Source of the DNA: Bacillota bacterium
Lineage (GTDB): Bacteria; Bacillota; Clostridia; Christensenellales; Aristaeellaceae
Direction: 5' to 3'
Length of the DNA stretch: 40,219 nucleotides
Assembly (NCBI GenBank): GCA_023395615.1
Contig: JAEWYP010000092.1
Location: forward strand, 1-40,219
Part shown: positions 1-8,625 of the stretch, piece after piece
Position numbering within the stretch: the first letter of the stretch is position 1
How the letters are laid out: every line of letters begins with the position of its first letter
Notes under the pieces: model-generated
What the model was told of the DNA's origin: nothing
The model's database searches: none
The model's input: the letters and a program-made list of their open reading frames with translations, nothing else
Program-made: the position numbers and the translations under genes

Positions 1-63
1 GCCAAATTACAGCTGAAGCCCGACCGTCTGATTGAGAAAACACTGATGGTTGCGAATTTATAA
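1..63 (+). CDS. 3' end of an unidentified gene (partial)
   Basis: Frame 1 is open from the window edge to a TAA at 61-63 and encodes about 20 residues ending in DRLIEKTLMVANL. Frames 2 and 3 close earlier. The terminator-like hairpin at 119-151 lies about 55 bases downstream and could serve this gene as well as the convergent gene at 166-2727. Too little is visible to name a family, and the call rests only on the open frame and its position. Confidence 0.4.
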   Translation, partial: AKLQLKPDRLIEKTLMVANL

Positions 64-112
64 CATATCAAGGTTGAGGAAATGAGCAATATGAGGTTCG
101 TTTAACCGTATT

Positions 113-151
113 ATAAAACCGCCCCCGACGCCGTTAGCGTATCGGAGGCGG
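113..151 (-). terminator. Intrinsic terminator of the 166-2727 gene
   Basis: Arms at 142-151 and 119-128 form a 10-bp GC-rich stem (one G-T pair). On the minus strand the stem is followed by TTTTATAA. It sits 15 bases after the stop of the minus-strand gene. The plus strand also has a T-rich stretch after the hairpin (TTATTTTGT), so it may stop transcription from both sides. Confidence 0.8.
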
Positions 152-165
152 TTATTTTGTGCCCG

Positions 166-2727
166 TTATTTACTGGCCATAGCAAGCGTTGCTGCCCACC
201 CCAGGTCGATGGCTTTCTGGTGAGAAGTCGCGTACGGGCCGATGGCCGCTACTTGCGCCGCCGTTCGCGGGAAGTGGATGCACAGGTGGCCCGGGAAGTT
301 GTTGTTGGTAATATGCTGCACTTCATGGGGCATATCATGTGTAGACGCCATATAGATACGCCCGTCGCTGAATACTACCCACACAGCTTTGGGGTTCCAT
401 GTATTAATCCCGCCGAAAGCTTTTTCCATGTTGGCGGTATCTTCCGCCGTAAGCGGTTCCGCATCTGCATGCGCACCAAGGCTGAACATATGCACTTTCC
501 AGCTCAGCCCCGTAGTAAAGTCGTAGACCGTAGCGTAAGGATACAGCTTGCAGCGCGCTTTTACTTCGGTATACCAGTTCGCATACCGTACACTGGCTGC
601 ATCGGGTGTTCCGTTCAGCGTGGGTGAGGTGGAACTGGACACGCTGGTTGTGGTTCCGTTCGCGCTGACCGCTGAAAGACTGTTAAGCTTCTGTAGGGTC
701 TTCGTGCCGGCGATACCATCCGCCGTGAGACCGTTGGCATTCTGGAATGCGATCAACGCCAGCGCCGTTTTTGCACCGAAGTTGCCATCCGCGGTACCGG
801 TCAGGAAGCCCAGGGTAATCAGGCGTGCCTGCATATCTTTAACATCGTCGCTGATCGTACCCTGCTTAAGCGTGCTCGTCGTGCTCACAGTGTTCTTGAT
901 TGCCGTGTTGGCAAACAGAGTGTTCTGAGTCGTTGTTCCCGCCACGCCGTCGCGTACAAGGTTGTTGGCTTTCTGGAACGCCACCAGCGCCGTGCGCGTC
1001 GCCACGCCAAACTTTCCATCTGCCGTGCCGGTCAGGTATCCCAGTTCGATCAGCCTGTTTTGGAGCGTAGTAACGTTTGTGCCCGTATCGCCATAGCGTA
1101 CGGTGGCGCTGAGCGTTGTGGTACCCATGTCTCCTGTTACGGCGGTTGCGCTGTACAGTACGGACTGAGTCTGGTATCCGGCCTTGCCGTCAACAGTTAA
1201 GTTGTTGTTTTTCTGAAAAGAACGCACCGCCTGAATATCATCTTCCAGATATACGCCATCTAACCGTGAGGAGTAATATTTCAACTCAACCAGTCGTTTT
1301 TGCAAAGCTAATACCGCCGCGCCACGGGAACCGGACTGAATTGTAACGGTAGTATCCTGTGTAATCACCACGGGAGTCGATGTCGCATCCGCTGCGGGGG
1401 TCGTTGTTGCCACAGCGTAAATTGGGTTGATGCCAAAAAGTACCGTTCGAGTCTGCGCGCCGCAAACGCCATCCTGTGAGAGCTTATTTTTCTTCTGGAA
1501 CGCTTTTACTGCGGTTTCTGTTGCGTCGTCAAACTTACCGCTGACAGACCCGGAATAATAACCAAGATCAGCCAGCCGCTGTTGAACCTTCTTAACGTCA
1601 TCGCCCTTATCACCCTTTTTTACCGTTGTAGTCGGCGGCGCAACAGTGGGCGTGGGCGTGGGGGTAACAACAGCGGAAGCGGGAACCGCGAGTGCGCCGT
1701 ACAAGATATCCAGCACATCGCTGGTCGCAATCCCGTCCGCCGTAAGGTTCATCTTTTTCTGGAAGTCTTTAATCGCGGTAACAGTCGCTTTATCGCAGCT
1801 TCCGTTAATAGTGTCTGTGTAATATCCCAGCTCCTGAAGGCGTTTCTGCATGTTTTCCACAGCTTCGCCTGTATTACCGGACTGAATCGTGATGCCGGAA
1901 ACCATCGGCACCGTCTTAATCACTTTACGATACCCTTTCGGGTTTTTCGGCTTGCCTTCGTAAAGAAAAAGTTGAAGCTCCTGGCTGGCCTTACCATCCT
2001 GCGTCAGGCCGTTCTTCTTCTGGAACGCAGTGACCGCAGTCGCGGTTCCCTTGCCATATTTAGAATCCACCGTGCCAGTGTAATACCCCAGCTCGGTAAG
2101 CGCTTCCTGCAAAGCGCGCACCTGCGACCCGGCAGAACCTGTAGACAGCGCTGTATACTTTGCTGCATTCGCATTTGCCGTAACAGTCGGTAACGGCGTA
2201 GGCGTTGGGATATTCGCAAGCACGATAAAATCGGTCATCACAAAGCCGGTTTTGCCATTATACTTTACCTTGGCAAAGCCATTGGACTTTACTTCGTAAA
2301 CCGTAATCATTTTATTCTCGGGGATCACAACAAGAACGGTCGCGTTCGCGTCGGCTGTTTTACGCAACTTCACGCGCGTCGTGGTGACGGTATCGTATGG
2401 ATATTTATCGATGCCTGTCAGGGGTTCAGGTGTTACGGAAGGGGCTATTTCCGCCGCGCCGTCGATATATTCAATCATCGCATAACCGGTTTTACCGTTA
2501 TAGGTGATTTTATAATACTTATCTGTCTTCCCAAGTACAGTGACCGTATCCCCGGCACTGATATTGGCAAGCACAACCGATGTTGAGTTGGCAGATTTGC
2601 GCAGTTTCACGCTCTCGCCCGACTTTGTATCATACGGATAGGTGGTCGCCATAGCGGTCACGCACGCCGATAATACCAGCGCAAGCGTCATCAGCAGCGC
2701 AAGCGCGCGCATTAAGCGATTTTTCAT
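166..2727 (-). CDS. Secreted SH3 / peptidoglycan-binding repeat protein
   Basis: An 853-residue exported protein, probably a cell-wall-attached structural or hydrolase-accessory factor. The ATG at 2727 is chosen because TGGAGGAAGA lies just upstream; the longer reading has no such site. The N-terminus is a signal peptide (MKNRLMRALALLMTLALVLS) ending in LSAC, which could be a lipobox, with an alternative type I site after AMA. Two bacterial SH3-like domains follow (about residues 30-90 and 110-170, each with VKLRK and GKTGY/GKTGF). Then come six PG_binding_1 repeats (pattern LGYYTG...AVxxFQKxNxLxxDG), separated by Thr/Pro-rich linkers. The last ~125 residues form a different domain with an HEVQHI ... 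GHLCIHF motif that lacks the canonical L,D-transpeptidase HxxxSHGCIR signature. No known catalytic domain is evident. It has its own promoter (2790-2818) and terminator, so it is monocistronic. Confidence 0.85.
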   Translation of the reverse strand: MKNRLMRALALLMTLALVLSACVTAMATTYPYDTKSGESVKLRKSANSTSVVLANISAGDTVTVLGKTDKYYKITYNGKTGYAMIEYIDGAAEIAPSVTPEPLTGIDKYPYDTVTTTRVKLRKTADANATVLVVIPENKMITVYEVKSNGFAKVKYNGKTGFVMTDFIVLANIPTPTPLPTVTANANAAKYTALSTGSAGSQVRALQEALTELGYYTGTVDSKYGKGTATAVTAFQKKNGLTQDGKASQELQLFLYEGKPKNPKGYRKVIKTVPMVSGITIQSGNTGEAVENMQKRLQELGYYTDTINGSCDKATVTAIKDFQKKMNLTADGIATSDVLDILYGALAVPASAVVTPTPTPTVAPPTTTVKKGDKGDDVKKVQQRLADLGYYSGSVSGKFDDATETAVKAFQKKNKLSQDGVCGAQTRTVLFGINPIYAVATTTPAADATSTPVVITQDTTVTIQSGSRGAAVLALQKRLVELKYYSSRLDGVYLEDDIQAVRSFQKNNNLTVDGKAGYQTQSVLYSATAVTGDMGTTTLSATVRYGDTGTNVTTLQNRLIELGYLTGTADGKFGVATRTALVAFQKANNLVRDGVAGTTTQNTLFANTAIKNTVSTTSTLKQGTISDDVKDMQARLITLGFLTGTADGNFGAKTALALIAFQNANGLTADGIAGTKTLQKLNSLSAVSANGTTTSVSSSTSPTLNGTPDAASVRYANWYTEVKARCKLYPYATVYDFTTGLSWKVHMFSLGAHADAEPLTAEDTANMEKAFGGINTWNPKAVWVVFSDGRIYMASTHDMPHEVQHITNNNFPGHLCIHFPRTAAQVAAIGPYATSHQKAIDLGWAATLAMASK

Positions 2728-2789
2728 CGTTCTTCCTCCAAGCACCGGCAATTTGAAGCCTCAATTGCGTTTGAACCTTTGCCATTTGT

Positions 2790-2818
2790 ATTGTAGGGTA
2801 GAATATGAAGCCTGTCAA
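2790..2818 (-). promoter_or_regulatory. Sigma-A promoter of the SH3/PGB protein gene
   Basis: On the minus strand TTGACA (2813-2818) and TACAAT (2790-2795) are separated by exactly 17 bases. Transcription should start near 2783, giving a leader of about 55 bases. It lies right after the stop of the upstream zinc-ribbon gene. Confidence 0.85.
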
Positions 2819-2852
2819 GGAAAATTTCATATTTATGTAACATTTATCGGTT

Positions 2853-3542
2853 TCAGCGCCTCTTCCTTGTCCTTTTTCGACCATGTTCCAGTTTGGCTCG
2901 CACGAACGCTTCAGCTTCGCCATAATCAGCCGCGCCGCAACGGATGCATATCGCCTGCCACCACCTTGGCCTGTACAGCAGTATTGTATGCGTTTCCGGC
3001 CAGTACTGCGCACGTCGGATCTGCGCCCAGGGTAATTCGGTATGTCGAACGCACACTTCACCCTCCACAGTGTTGGGTTCGTCTTCCCGAGCGGAGGTTG
3101 GAGGTTGCGCGCTCATCAGCCGAGCGTACAGCCGGATCGTACTGGGCCGGTTGATGTAGGTGGAAACCCGCGCACCTTTCGCATCCAGCGCATAGCGCAC
3201 GTCTTCATGCCCCTGTAATAGCAGTAAAAAAAGCATGAGCAGCAACAGAACACCGAAAAAAAGAAGGATTGTCATAAAGAAGCCCTGAGTGAGCACATTA
3301 ATAACGCCTGTTTCCCCCTCCGCGCAAGCCTCCGCCAGAAGCGCCGTCAGCATTACCAGCGCCATTACCGGCACCGCGACGCGCAGCATTGCGTTCCAGG
3401 AAAACCAGTCGGTCACCGGTGTTCTTTTATAATGAAAGGAAAGCCTCTCCCCCGCCTTCGTCAGTTTGCTTCCGCACCGCGGGCATACGCTTCCGTTGGA
3501 TACCTCGGCCTTACATTTTCGGCAGTAGTTTACCAGCGGCAT
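2853..3542 (-). CDS. Zinc-ribbon membrane protein of unknown function
   Basis: About 229 residues. The ATG at 3542 is preceded by GGAAAGGAA; a further upstream ATG has no ribosome binding site. The N-terminus has a four-cysteine zinc ribbon (CRKC ... CPRC). Two hydrophobic segments follow (about residues 48-72 and 85-110), then a soluble C-terminal part of about 120 residues with a very basic tail (RKRTRKRR). The C-terminal region has a Cys pair (CIRC) but no recognised fold. It is the last gene of the folT-nth-obg-yhbY-nuclease-helicase operon, 33 bases after the helicase stop. I do not recognise a named family; a small membrane protein with a regulatory zinc ribbon is the most that can be said. 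Confidence 0.7.
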   Translation of the reverse strand: MPLVNYCRKCKAEVSNGSVCPRCGSKLTKAGERLSFHYKRTPVTDWFSWNAMLRVAVPVMALVMLTALLAEACAEGETGVINVLTQGFFMTILLFFGVLLLLMLFLLLLQGHEDVRYALDAKGARVSTYINRPSTIRLYARLMSAQPPTSAREDEPNTVEGEVCVRHTELPWAQIRRAQYWPETHTILLYRPRWWQAICIRCGAADYGEAEAFVRAKLEHGRKRTRKRR

Positions 3543-3575
3543 TTCGGTTCCTTTCCAAAGCATCTGAATCGACGC

Positions 3576-5321
3576 TTATTTCGTATCCGTTAACAGGCGC
3601 TGTACAAGCCGTTCGGCATATTCCCTTGCATATTGTGCGTTTTCGTTCAACTGCGCCTGCGTATCGGTCCGATCGCCCATCAACGCCACAAACTGGCTCA
3701 CTTTTAGTCCCAGCGCATCCTGCACATCCTGATCGCTGCCCTTGCGTGACACCAGATAGTAGCACAGGATGGAATCGGTTTGTCCCATGCGATGTGCACG
3801 ATCCTCCGCCTGGCTGTGCACGGCTGGTGACCAGTCCAGCTCCCCGAAGACCACACAGGTCGCCCGCTGCAGATTCAACCCTGCCGCCGCGCGAAGAGAT
3901 ACGCAGCACAGCTCCGTTCTGCCCTCCATAAAACGCTCTACCGAACGCGCTTTCTGATCCATCGTTTCCCGCCCCGTGATAAAGGCGGGCGAGAAAGTTT
4001 TCAGCTCGTCGCGATACGCGTCCATCACCTGATGGTGGTGGGCGAACAGCAGCACCTTTTCTCCGCCATCCAGCAGAGCGCGGACAAACTGAATTACATA
4101 CGGCGCTTTGGCAAGCCCGGTGGCCTGTCTTTCGCCCTGCTCCACCTCCATGGAAAGCATCGCTTTCTGCGAGGCGGTCAGGGTATCGTCATGCTTTAGC
4201 TGGCGCAGTTTCTCATCCACAGGCTGCATCAGTTTGCGGTACTGGCTGTCGTCACTGTCGATGGTGATCACCAGCCTGCGTTTGGGCGGCAAATCCTTTA
4301 ACACATCCTGTTTGGTACGGCGCAGCATGATCCCTTCACTGCGAAGATGATCTCCCAGTAATTCGGGCTTGGCGACGATTTCGTTTCCGTACCCGTAACA
4401 CCATTCCCGGGTGAAACTCTCATAGTCTCCCAGAAAATGAAAGTCCAGGGTATTCACCACATTCCAGATTTCCGCACCCCGGTTGTAAATGGGCGTTCCA
4501 CTTAATCCCACAACACGTTCGGCCTGCTCGGCCAGCAAGCTTGCGGCGGAATACTTTTCGGTACCCGCATGGCGCAGTTCCTGAATCTCATCAAAGATCA
4601 CGTTTCGTACGCCCAGTTCAGGCAACGCCTTCTTCCAGCCGCGAAGCAACAGATAGTGCATCAGGTAAATATCCGCCGGCGGCAGGTCGTATGACGATAG
4701 TCCTTTTACAATATGCACTGTGATCGGGCTTCCGTCCGGCCTGTGGATGAAACGCGCAATTTCGTTTTCCCAGTTGCGGATCAGGTGTGCGGGCGCAATA
4801 ATCAGCGCCGGATACGCGCCAAGTTGTGCCAGCATAGCCAGCGCTTCCACGGTTTTCCCAAGTCCCATTTCATCAGCCAGCAGGCAGCGATCCGTTCGGA
4901 GCAGAAACGCAAGCCCTTCTTCCTGAAAGGCGGTCAGTTTTCCGGAAAAAACCGTGGGCGACGGCGCAACCCGTACAGGTGCCGTTAGCGCAGCGTCGCG
5001 CTTGCGCACATACTCCCGCGCTTCGTACAGGGCATCCTTCCAGCGCTGCGCATCCGCCGGGTTCACCGCCAGAGGATAGCGAAGCATCAACCAGTTTAGA
5101 TCCCCGATAATGCGTCGATGCGCCGCAAAGCGCGCTTCGCCGCGCCGGCTGGTAGCCGTTCCCGGAAACAGTCGTTTACAAAGCTCCGTTACACAGGGCT
5201 CGGCCTTCACCACCCAGCAAGCGCGCTTGCGATTGTAACTCACTGTGCCATAAATCCGCACCGAAGGCGCTTCCGCACCGTTCAGTGCCAGATAGGTTGG
5301 CAGAGCGGTCGGCTCGTTCAC
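3576..5321 (-). CDS. SNF2-family DEAD/DEAH-box helicase
   Basis: About 581 residues; an ATP-dependent dsDNA translocase of helicase superfamily 2. Visible motifs in order: Walker A DEMGLGKT (about residue 150), DEIQ box (IFDEIQEL), motif III (GLSGTPIYN), then the C-terminal RecA-like half ending in RAHRMGQTDS (motif VI). The ~140 residues before the helicase core have no recognised domain. The GTG at 5321 overlaps the preceding nuclease stop as GTGA and has a G-rich ribosome binding site; an upstream GTG at 5339 has none. At under 600 residues it is shorter than chromatin-remodelling SNF2 proteins and resembles the compact single-subunit helicases of phages and accessory loci. The four-base overlap with the nuclease gene suggests co-translation and a joint job in DNA processing. 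That partnership is inference. Confidence 0.88.
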   Translation of the reverse strand: MNEPTALPTYLALNGAEAPSVRIYGTVSYNRKRACWVVKAEPCVTELCKRLFPGTATSRRGEARFAAHRRIIGDLNWLMLRYPLAVNPADAQRWKDALYEAREYVRKRDAALTAPVRVAPSPTVFSGKLTAFQEEGLAFLLRTDRCLLADEMGLGKTVEALAMLAQLGAYPALIIAPAHLIRNWENEIARFIHRPDGSPITVHIVKGLSSYDLPPADIYLMHYLLLRGWKKALPELGVRNVIFDEIQELRHAGTEKYSAASLLAEQAERVVGLSGTPIYNRGAEIWNVVNTLDFHFLGDYESFTREWCYGYGNEIVAKPELLGDHLRSEGIMLRRTKQDVLKDLPPKRRLVITIDSDDSQYRKLMQPVDEKLRQLKHDDTLTASQKAMLSMEVEQGERQATGLAKAPYVIQFVRALLDGGEKVLLFAHHHQVMDAYRDELKTFSPAFITGRETMDQKARSVERFMEGRTELCCVSLRAAAGLNLQRATCVVFGELDWSPAVHSQAEDRAHRMGQTDSILCYYLVSRKGSDQDVQDALGLKVSQFVALMGDRTDTQAQLNENAQYAREYAERLVQRLLTDTK

Positions 5322-5680
5322 GGCAGGCTCACCCCCCACAGCTGAGACATAGCCAGCGGGTAAACCGGTTTGCCGTGGATCGTGTCGGGCAATTCTACGC
5401 TGCGCCAGGTAAGCACCAGCAGGCAGCGGATCCCTTCACAATCGGCGTATTTGATCAGTTGTCGCGCAAGACCAGCGGGGCTGGGTTTTCCCTTTTTAAT
5501 CTCAATCCCGACGTCTCCCACCAGATAATCAATCCGGCATCCCGCCGCAAGCGCCGCCTCGTGCCGGTAAGAATACCCGCACTCCTCCAGGCGTTCCCCC
5601 ACCATTCGGTGCAGGTCCGCCTCATATAACACAAAAGGAGGCCGCATGGCGCGTAACGCTTCCAGTATCGGTTCCGTCAC
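5318..5680 (-). CDS. PD-(D/E)xK nuclease-like protein
   Basis: About 120 residues. The GTG at 5680 is preceded by AAGGGAGG at good spacing; longer readings run into yhbY and start with low-complexity basic residues. The sequence has the layout of a small restriction-endonuclease-like fold: a helix with a Glu (ADLHRMVGERLEE), a strand with Asp (CRIDYLV), then GIEIKKG as the ExK signature, and a helix starting RQLIKYA, as in many PD-(D/E)xK enzymes. The next strand is hydrophobic (CLLVLTW). The Asp and ExK are seen directly; nuclease activity is inferred from them. It overlaps the SNF2 helicase gene by four bases and lies 34 bases after yhbY. It could instead be an inactive DNA-binding relative. 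Confidence 0.65.
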   Translation of the reverse strand: MTEPILEALRAMRPPFVLYEADLHRMVGERLEECGYSYRHEAALAAGCRIDYLVGDVGIEIKKGKPSPAGLARQLIKYADCEGIRCLLVLTWRSVELPDTIHGKPVYPLAMSQLWGVSLP

Positions 5681-5714
5681 CCCGCCGCCTCCCTTGTTTC
5701 GTTTTTTCTTACGC

Positions 5715-5999
5715 TTAATCCAGCTGAATTTTCTTCTCCCGGCTCTCCCGATACAGCACGAAGCGACGCCCGATGCACTGCACGGTTTCCGCATGCGTGC
5801 GCTCGCTCAGAAGTGCGCTCGCCTCTTTGGCGGTAAGCTCGCTGTTGTTCTGCACGGCGCACTTAATCAGTTCCCTTGCCTCCAGCGCGTCGTAGGCTTC
5901 CTTCACGGTCGCGTCGGTCACACCGTCTTTGCCGATGTACAGGATGGTTTCCAGCGTATTCGCCATGGAGCGAAGCATAGCACGTTGTTTACTGTTCAT
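5715..5999 (-). CDS. yhbY: YhbY-type CRS1-YhbY (CRM) RNA-binding protein
   Basis: 94 residues, the usual size of stand-alone CRM-domain proteins, which associate with pre-50S ribosomal particles. The start MNSKQRAMLRSMAN, the loop YIGKDGVTDATV (equivalent of the GxxG region) and the C-terminal QCIGRRFVLYRES are typical of the family. The ATG has AGAGGTGG upstream. It follows obg by 15 bases, a common Firmicutes arrangement that fits two ribosome-assembly factors expressed together. Confidence 0.93.
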   Translation of the reverse strand: MNSKQRAMLRSMANTLETILYIGKDGVTDATVKEAYDALEARELIKCAVQNNSELTAKEASALLSERTHAETVQCIGRRFVLYRESREKKIQLD

Positions 6000-6013
6000 A
6001 ATCCACCTCTTAT

Positions 6014-7279
6014 TTAATCAATAAAATCAAATTCCATATCGTCGATGCGTACAGTACTACCCTCGCCCGCGCCCGCTTCTCGCAGTGCCTCGATCACGCC
6101 CCGGTCACGCAGCATCCGGTGGAACCAGTTCAAACTGTCTTCATCGTCGAAGTTTACGCTGTCGATCAGCCGCTGCATCGACGCGCCTTCCACTACGAAT
6201 ACAGAGCCTTCCCGGCGAACTGTAAACGGCGCGACGGGGATTTCCACATCCACAGGTTCTTCCTCGTACACTCGCTGCGGCGGCAGGGTGGGTAACAGCC
6301 GGGCGATTTCCGCCAGCAGCGCATCAAACCCGGTTAATGCGGCAGCACTTACGGGGAACGCCTTGTACCCAAGGTTTGCAAAGGATGCAACCAGTTTTGC
6401 GATTTCACCGTCATCCGCAATCAGATCGCACTTGTTCAGTACCACCAGCTGCGGTTTGTTCACCGTGTCGCCGTAGGCGGACAGTTCCCGGTTGATAATC
6501 TCAAAGTCCTGCATAGGGTCCCGGCCTTCGCTGCCCGCGGCATCCAGCACATGCAGGAGCAGGCGGGTGCGCTCCACATGCCGCAGAAAATCATGTCCCA
6601 GCCCTACGCCTTCGCTTGCGCCCTCCACCAACCCGGGAATATCCGCCAGCACGAATTCGGTGCCACGATGGCGCGCGATTCCCAGGTTAGGCGACAGGGT
6701 CGTAAAATGGTAATTAGCAATCTTCGGCTTCGCGGCAGTCAGCGCCGAAAGAATCGTGCTCTTTCCAACGTTCGGAAAACCGACCAGCCCTACATCCGCA
6801 ATGGTTTTCAATTCCAGCCGGAAAACCATTGTCTCGGTACGGATGCCCGGTTTGGCGAAATTTGGTGCCTGGCGGGTTGGCGTTGCAAAGCGTGCGTTGC
6901 CAAAACCACCGCGTCCGCCTTTCAGCAGTACTTTGCGCTGTCCGGGTTCGTGCATGTCCGCTACCACCGCGTTATCCGCATCCCTGAAAAAAACCGTGCC
7001 GACCGGTACTTTGATCAGCAGTTCCGCACCGTTCTTACCGTGGCAACGGCTTGCGCTTCCGTCCGTTCCATTCTCAGCCAGATATTTACTGACGAAACGG
7101 AAATCCAGCAACGTATGCATATTAGCGTCCGCCAGAAGCACAACGTCACCGCCGTTACCACCGTCTCCGCCGTCCGGCCCACCGTTTTGCACAAATTTCT
7201 CCCGATGAAAGGATACGCATCCGTTTCCGCCGTTTCCCGCCTTGGCGGTAATCCGAACCCGATCCACAAAAGACGACAT
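6014..7279 (-). CDS. obg: GTPase Obg (CgtA)
   Basis: About 421 residues; an essential GTPase acting in 50S assembly and stress control. The Gly-rich Obg domain (about 1-158; GGNGGNGCVSFHREKF-like) is followed by the G domain with G1 GFPNVGKST, G3 DIPGLVEG and G4 NKCD, then a C-terminal OCT domain ending in an acidic tail (IDDMEFDFID). The ATG at 7279 has AGGAGGAACCT upstream, so the six extra residues of the longer frame are not translated. All nucleotide-binding motifs look intact. rpmA and rplU, which often precede obg, are absent; nth and a folT-like gene precede it here. Confidence 0.96.
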   Translation of the reverse strand: MSSFVDRVRITAKAGNGGNGCVSFHREKFVQNGGPDGGDGGNGGDVVLLADANMHTLLDFRFVSKYLAENGTDGSASRCHGKNGAELLIKVPVGTVFFRDADNAVVADMHEPGQRKVLLKGGRGGFGNARFATPTRQAPNFAKPGIRTETMVFRLELKTIADVGLVGFPNVGKSTILSALTAAKPKIANYHFTTLSPNLGIARHRGTEFVLADIPGLVEGASEGVGLGHDFLRHVERTRLLLHVLDAAGSEGRDPMQDFEIINRELSAYGDTVNKPQLVVLNKCDLIADDGEIAKLVASFANLGYKAFPVSAAALTGFDALLAEIARLLPTLPPQRVYEEEPVDVEIPVAPFTVRREGSVFVVEGASMQRLIDSVNFDDEDSLNWFHRMLRDRGVIEALREAGAGEGSTVRIDDMEFDFID

Positions 7280-7320
7280 AGGTTCCTCCTGTTTCATAGG
7301 CTATCATCATAGCCCATCGC

Positions 7321-7962
7321 TTATTTTCCCTGGCTTTGTTCGTGTAAGTAACGGCATTCCGGCTGTAATGCGCAGGTAGCGCAGGCTGGGTTGCGCGCGT
7401 GGCAAACCCGGCGGCCATGGAAGATCAGCCAATGGTGTGCGTCGATCCAATCTTTGCGGGGAATCACCCGCATCAACTGCCGTTCCGTCTCCTCCACGTT
7501 TTTCGCGGTCGCCAGTCCCGTTCGGTTGCTGACGCGGAAAACGTGCGTATCCACCGCAATGGTTGGTACGCCGAACGCATTGGCCAGCACGACGTTCGCG
7601 GTTTTGCGTCCCACTCCTGGCAGGGCTGTTAGCGCTTCCATATTCCCCGGCACCTGCCCGCCATGTTTCTGCATAATCAACCGGCAGGCTTCCACGATGT
7701 GGGTTGCCTTGCTTTTAAACCCGCAGCTCTTCACAATCGGAAAAACATCCTCCACACGGGCGGCGGCAAGTGCCTCCACGGTCGGGTAACGTTCAAACAG
7801 CGCGGGCGTAGCCTTGTTTACCTGCACGTCCGTACTTTGCGCCGACAGCATCACGGCGATCAGCGTTTCATACGGGTTGGAAAAATGCAATTCCGGTTTT
7901 GGATTTGGATAAAGTTCGCTCAGCTTCCTGAGGATCGTTTTCTGCGTTGCAGTGGCCGACAC
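7321..7962 (-). CDS. nth: Endonuclease III
   Basis: 213 residues; a bifunctional DNA glycosylase/AP lyase of base-excision repair for oxidised pyrimidines. The helix-hairpin-helix LPGVGRKTANVVL contains the catalytic Lys, and the catalytic Asp is in AVDTHVFRVSNR. Near the C-terminus the four cysteines follow C-x6-C-x2-C-x5-C for a [4Fe-4S] cluster. The start is a GTG at 7962 with GAAGGGA upstream. It is in operon with the ECF gene (29 bases) and obg (41 bases). A second HhH glycosylase, mutY, lies at 12309-13373. Confidence 0.95.
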   Translation of the reverse strand: MSATATQKTILRKLSELYPNPKPELHFSNPYETLIAVMLSAQSTDVQVNKATPALFERYPTVEALAAARVEDVFPIVKSCGFKSKATHIVEACRLIMQKHGGQVPGNMEALTALPGVGRKTANVVLANAFGVPTIAVDTHVFRVSNRTGLATAKNVEETERQLMRVIPRKDWIDAHHWLIFHGRRVCHARNPACATCALQPECRYLHEQSQGK

Positions 7963-7991
7963 TGTCGATCCCTTCGATCTATGATCATTCT

Positions 7992-8576
7992 TTACGCCTT
8001 TTTCCGTTGGCTGGGATGGAGCGTTTCAGGCAGCAGCGAGGCGGGTAAACGATCCATCGCCAGACAGGTGAGGGTAATTACAACGGTAAAAACGGGGATT
8101 TCCGCAAGGTTAAACGGCAGACGACCCAGAAGGATCAGCCAGTATCCCTTCTGTATGAAAAACAGCAGCCATGCGGAATTGAGGAAGATGTATACAATTG
8201 CCGCGAGCGATGAGGCGATAAACGCACGAATCGCAAGTTCCGCATAACGGCTGCGAACCGCTTTTGCAATCCATTGCTGGTTGTGAGGGCTCATCACCCA
8301 TCCGTAGAGGAACCCCACAATGGCCGCTGTTACCGTGAAACCCGGGAAGTAGGCCCCTGTGCCGAAAATGATCGTACCCAGTATATCACCCAGCGATGCG
8401 ACCAGCAGGCCGCCCAGTGGGCCCAGCAGGTATCCGGCTACGGCAATCGGTAAAAATCCGAGGTTCATCTGCTTATCCACAAAAGCAATTTGAACCAGAT
8501 TCCCCAACACGATCTGTAATGCGATCAGCACTCCGGTGTAAGACATCCAAAGCGGGGAAAACGGCTTTTTCTTCAT
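7992..8576 (-). CDS. ECF transporter S component, folate (FolT) type
   Basis: About 194 residues with five to six hydrophobic helices; the substrate-binding membrane subunit of an energy-coupling factor vitamin transporter. The early NLGFLPIAVAGYLLGPLGG segment and the following GDILGTIIFGTGAYFPGFT are typical of the FolT-like S components in Firmicutes. ATG 8576 is preceded by AAGGGGGC. No EcfA/EcfT genes are in the window, as expected for a group II ECF S component sharing a distant energising module. The leader from the promoter is only about 40 bases, too short for a THF riboswitch. Folate as substrate is inferred from family resemblance. Confidence 0.85.
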   Translation of the reverse strand: MKKKPFSPLWMSYTGVLIALQIVLGNLVQIAFVDKQMNLGFLPIAVAGYLLGPLGGLLVASLGDILGTIIFGTGAYFPGFTVTAAIVGFLYGWVMSPHNQQWIAKAVRSRYAELAIRAFIASSLAAIVYIFLNSAWLLFFIQKGYWLILLGRLPFNLAEIPVFTVVITLTCLAMDRLPASLLPETLHPSQRKKA

Positions 8577-8625
8577 CAGACTGCCCCCTTCAGCGGACTT
8601 CGGTTTCTCTGTTTGAAACGATTGT

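Noticed and set aside
8577..8625. THF riboswitch before the folate-type ECF gene
   Set aside because: The region between promoter and start codon is only about 40 bases, too short for the aptamer.
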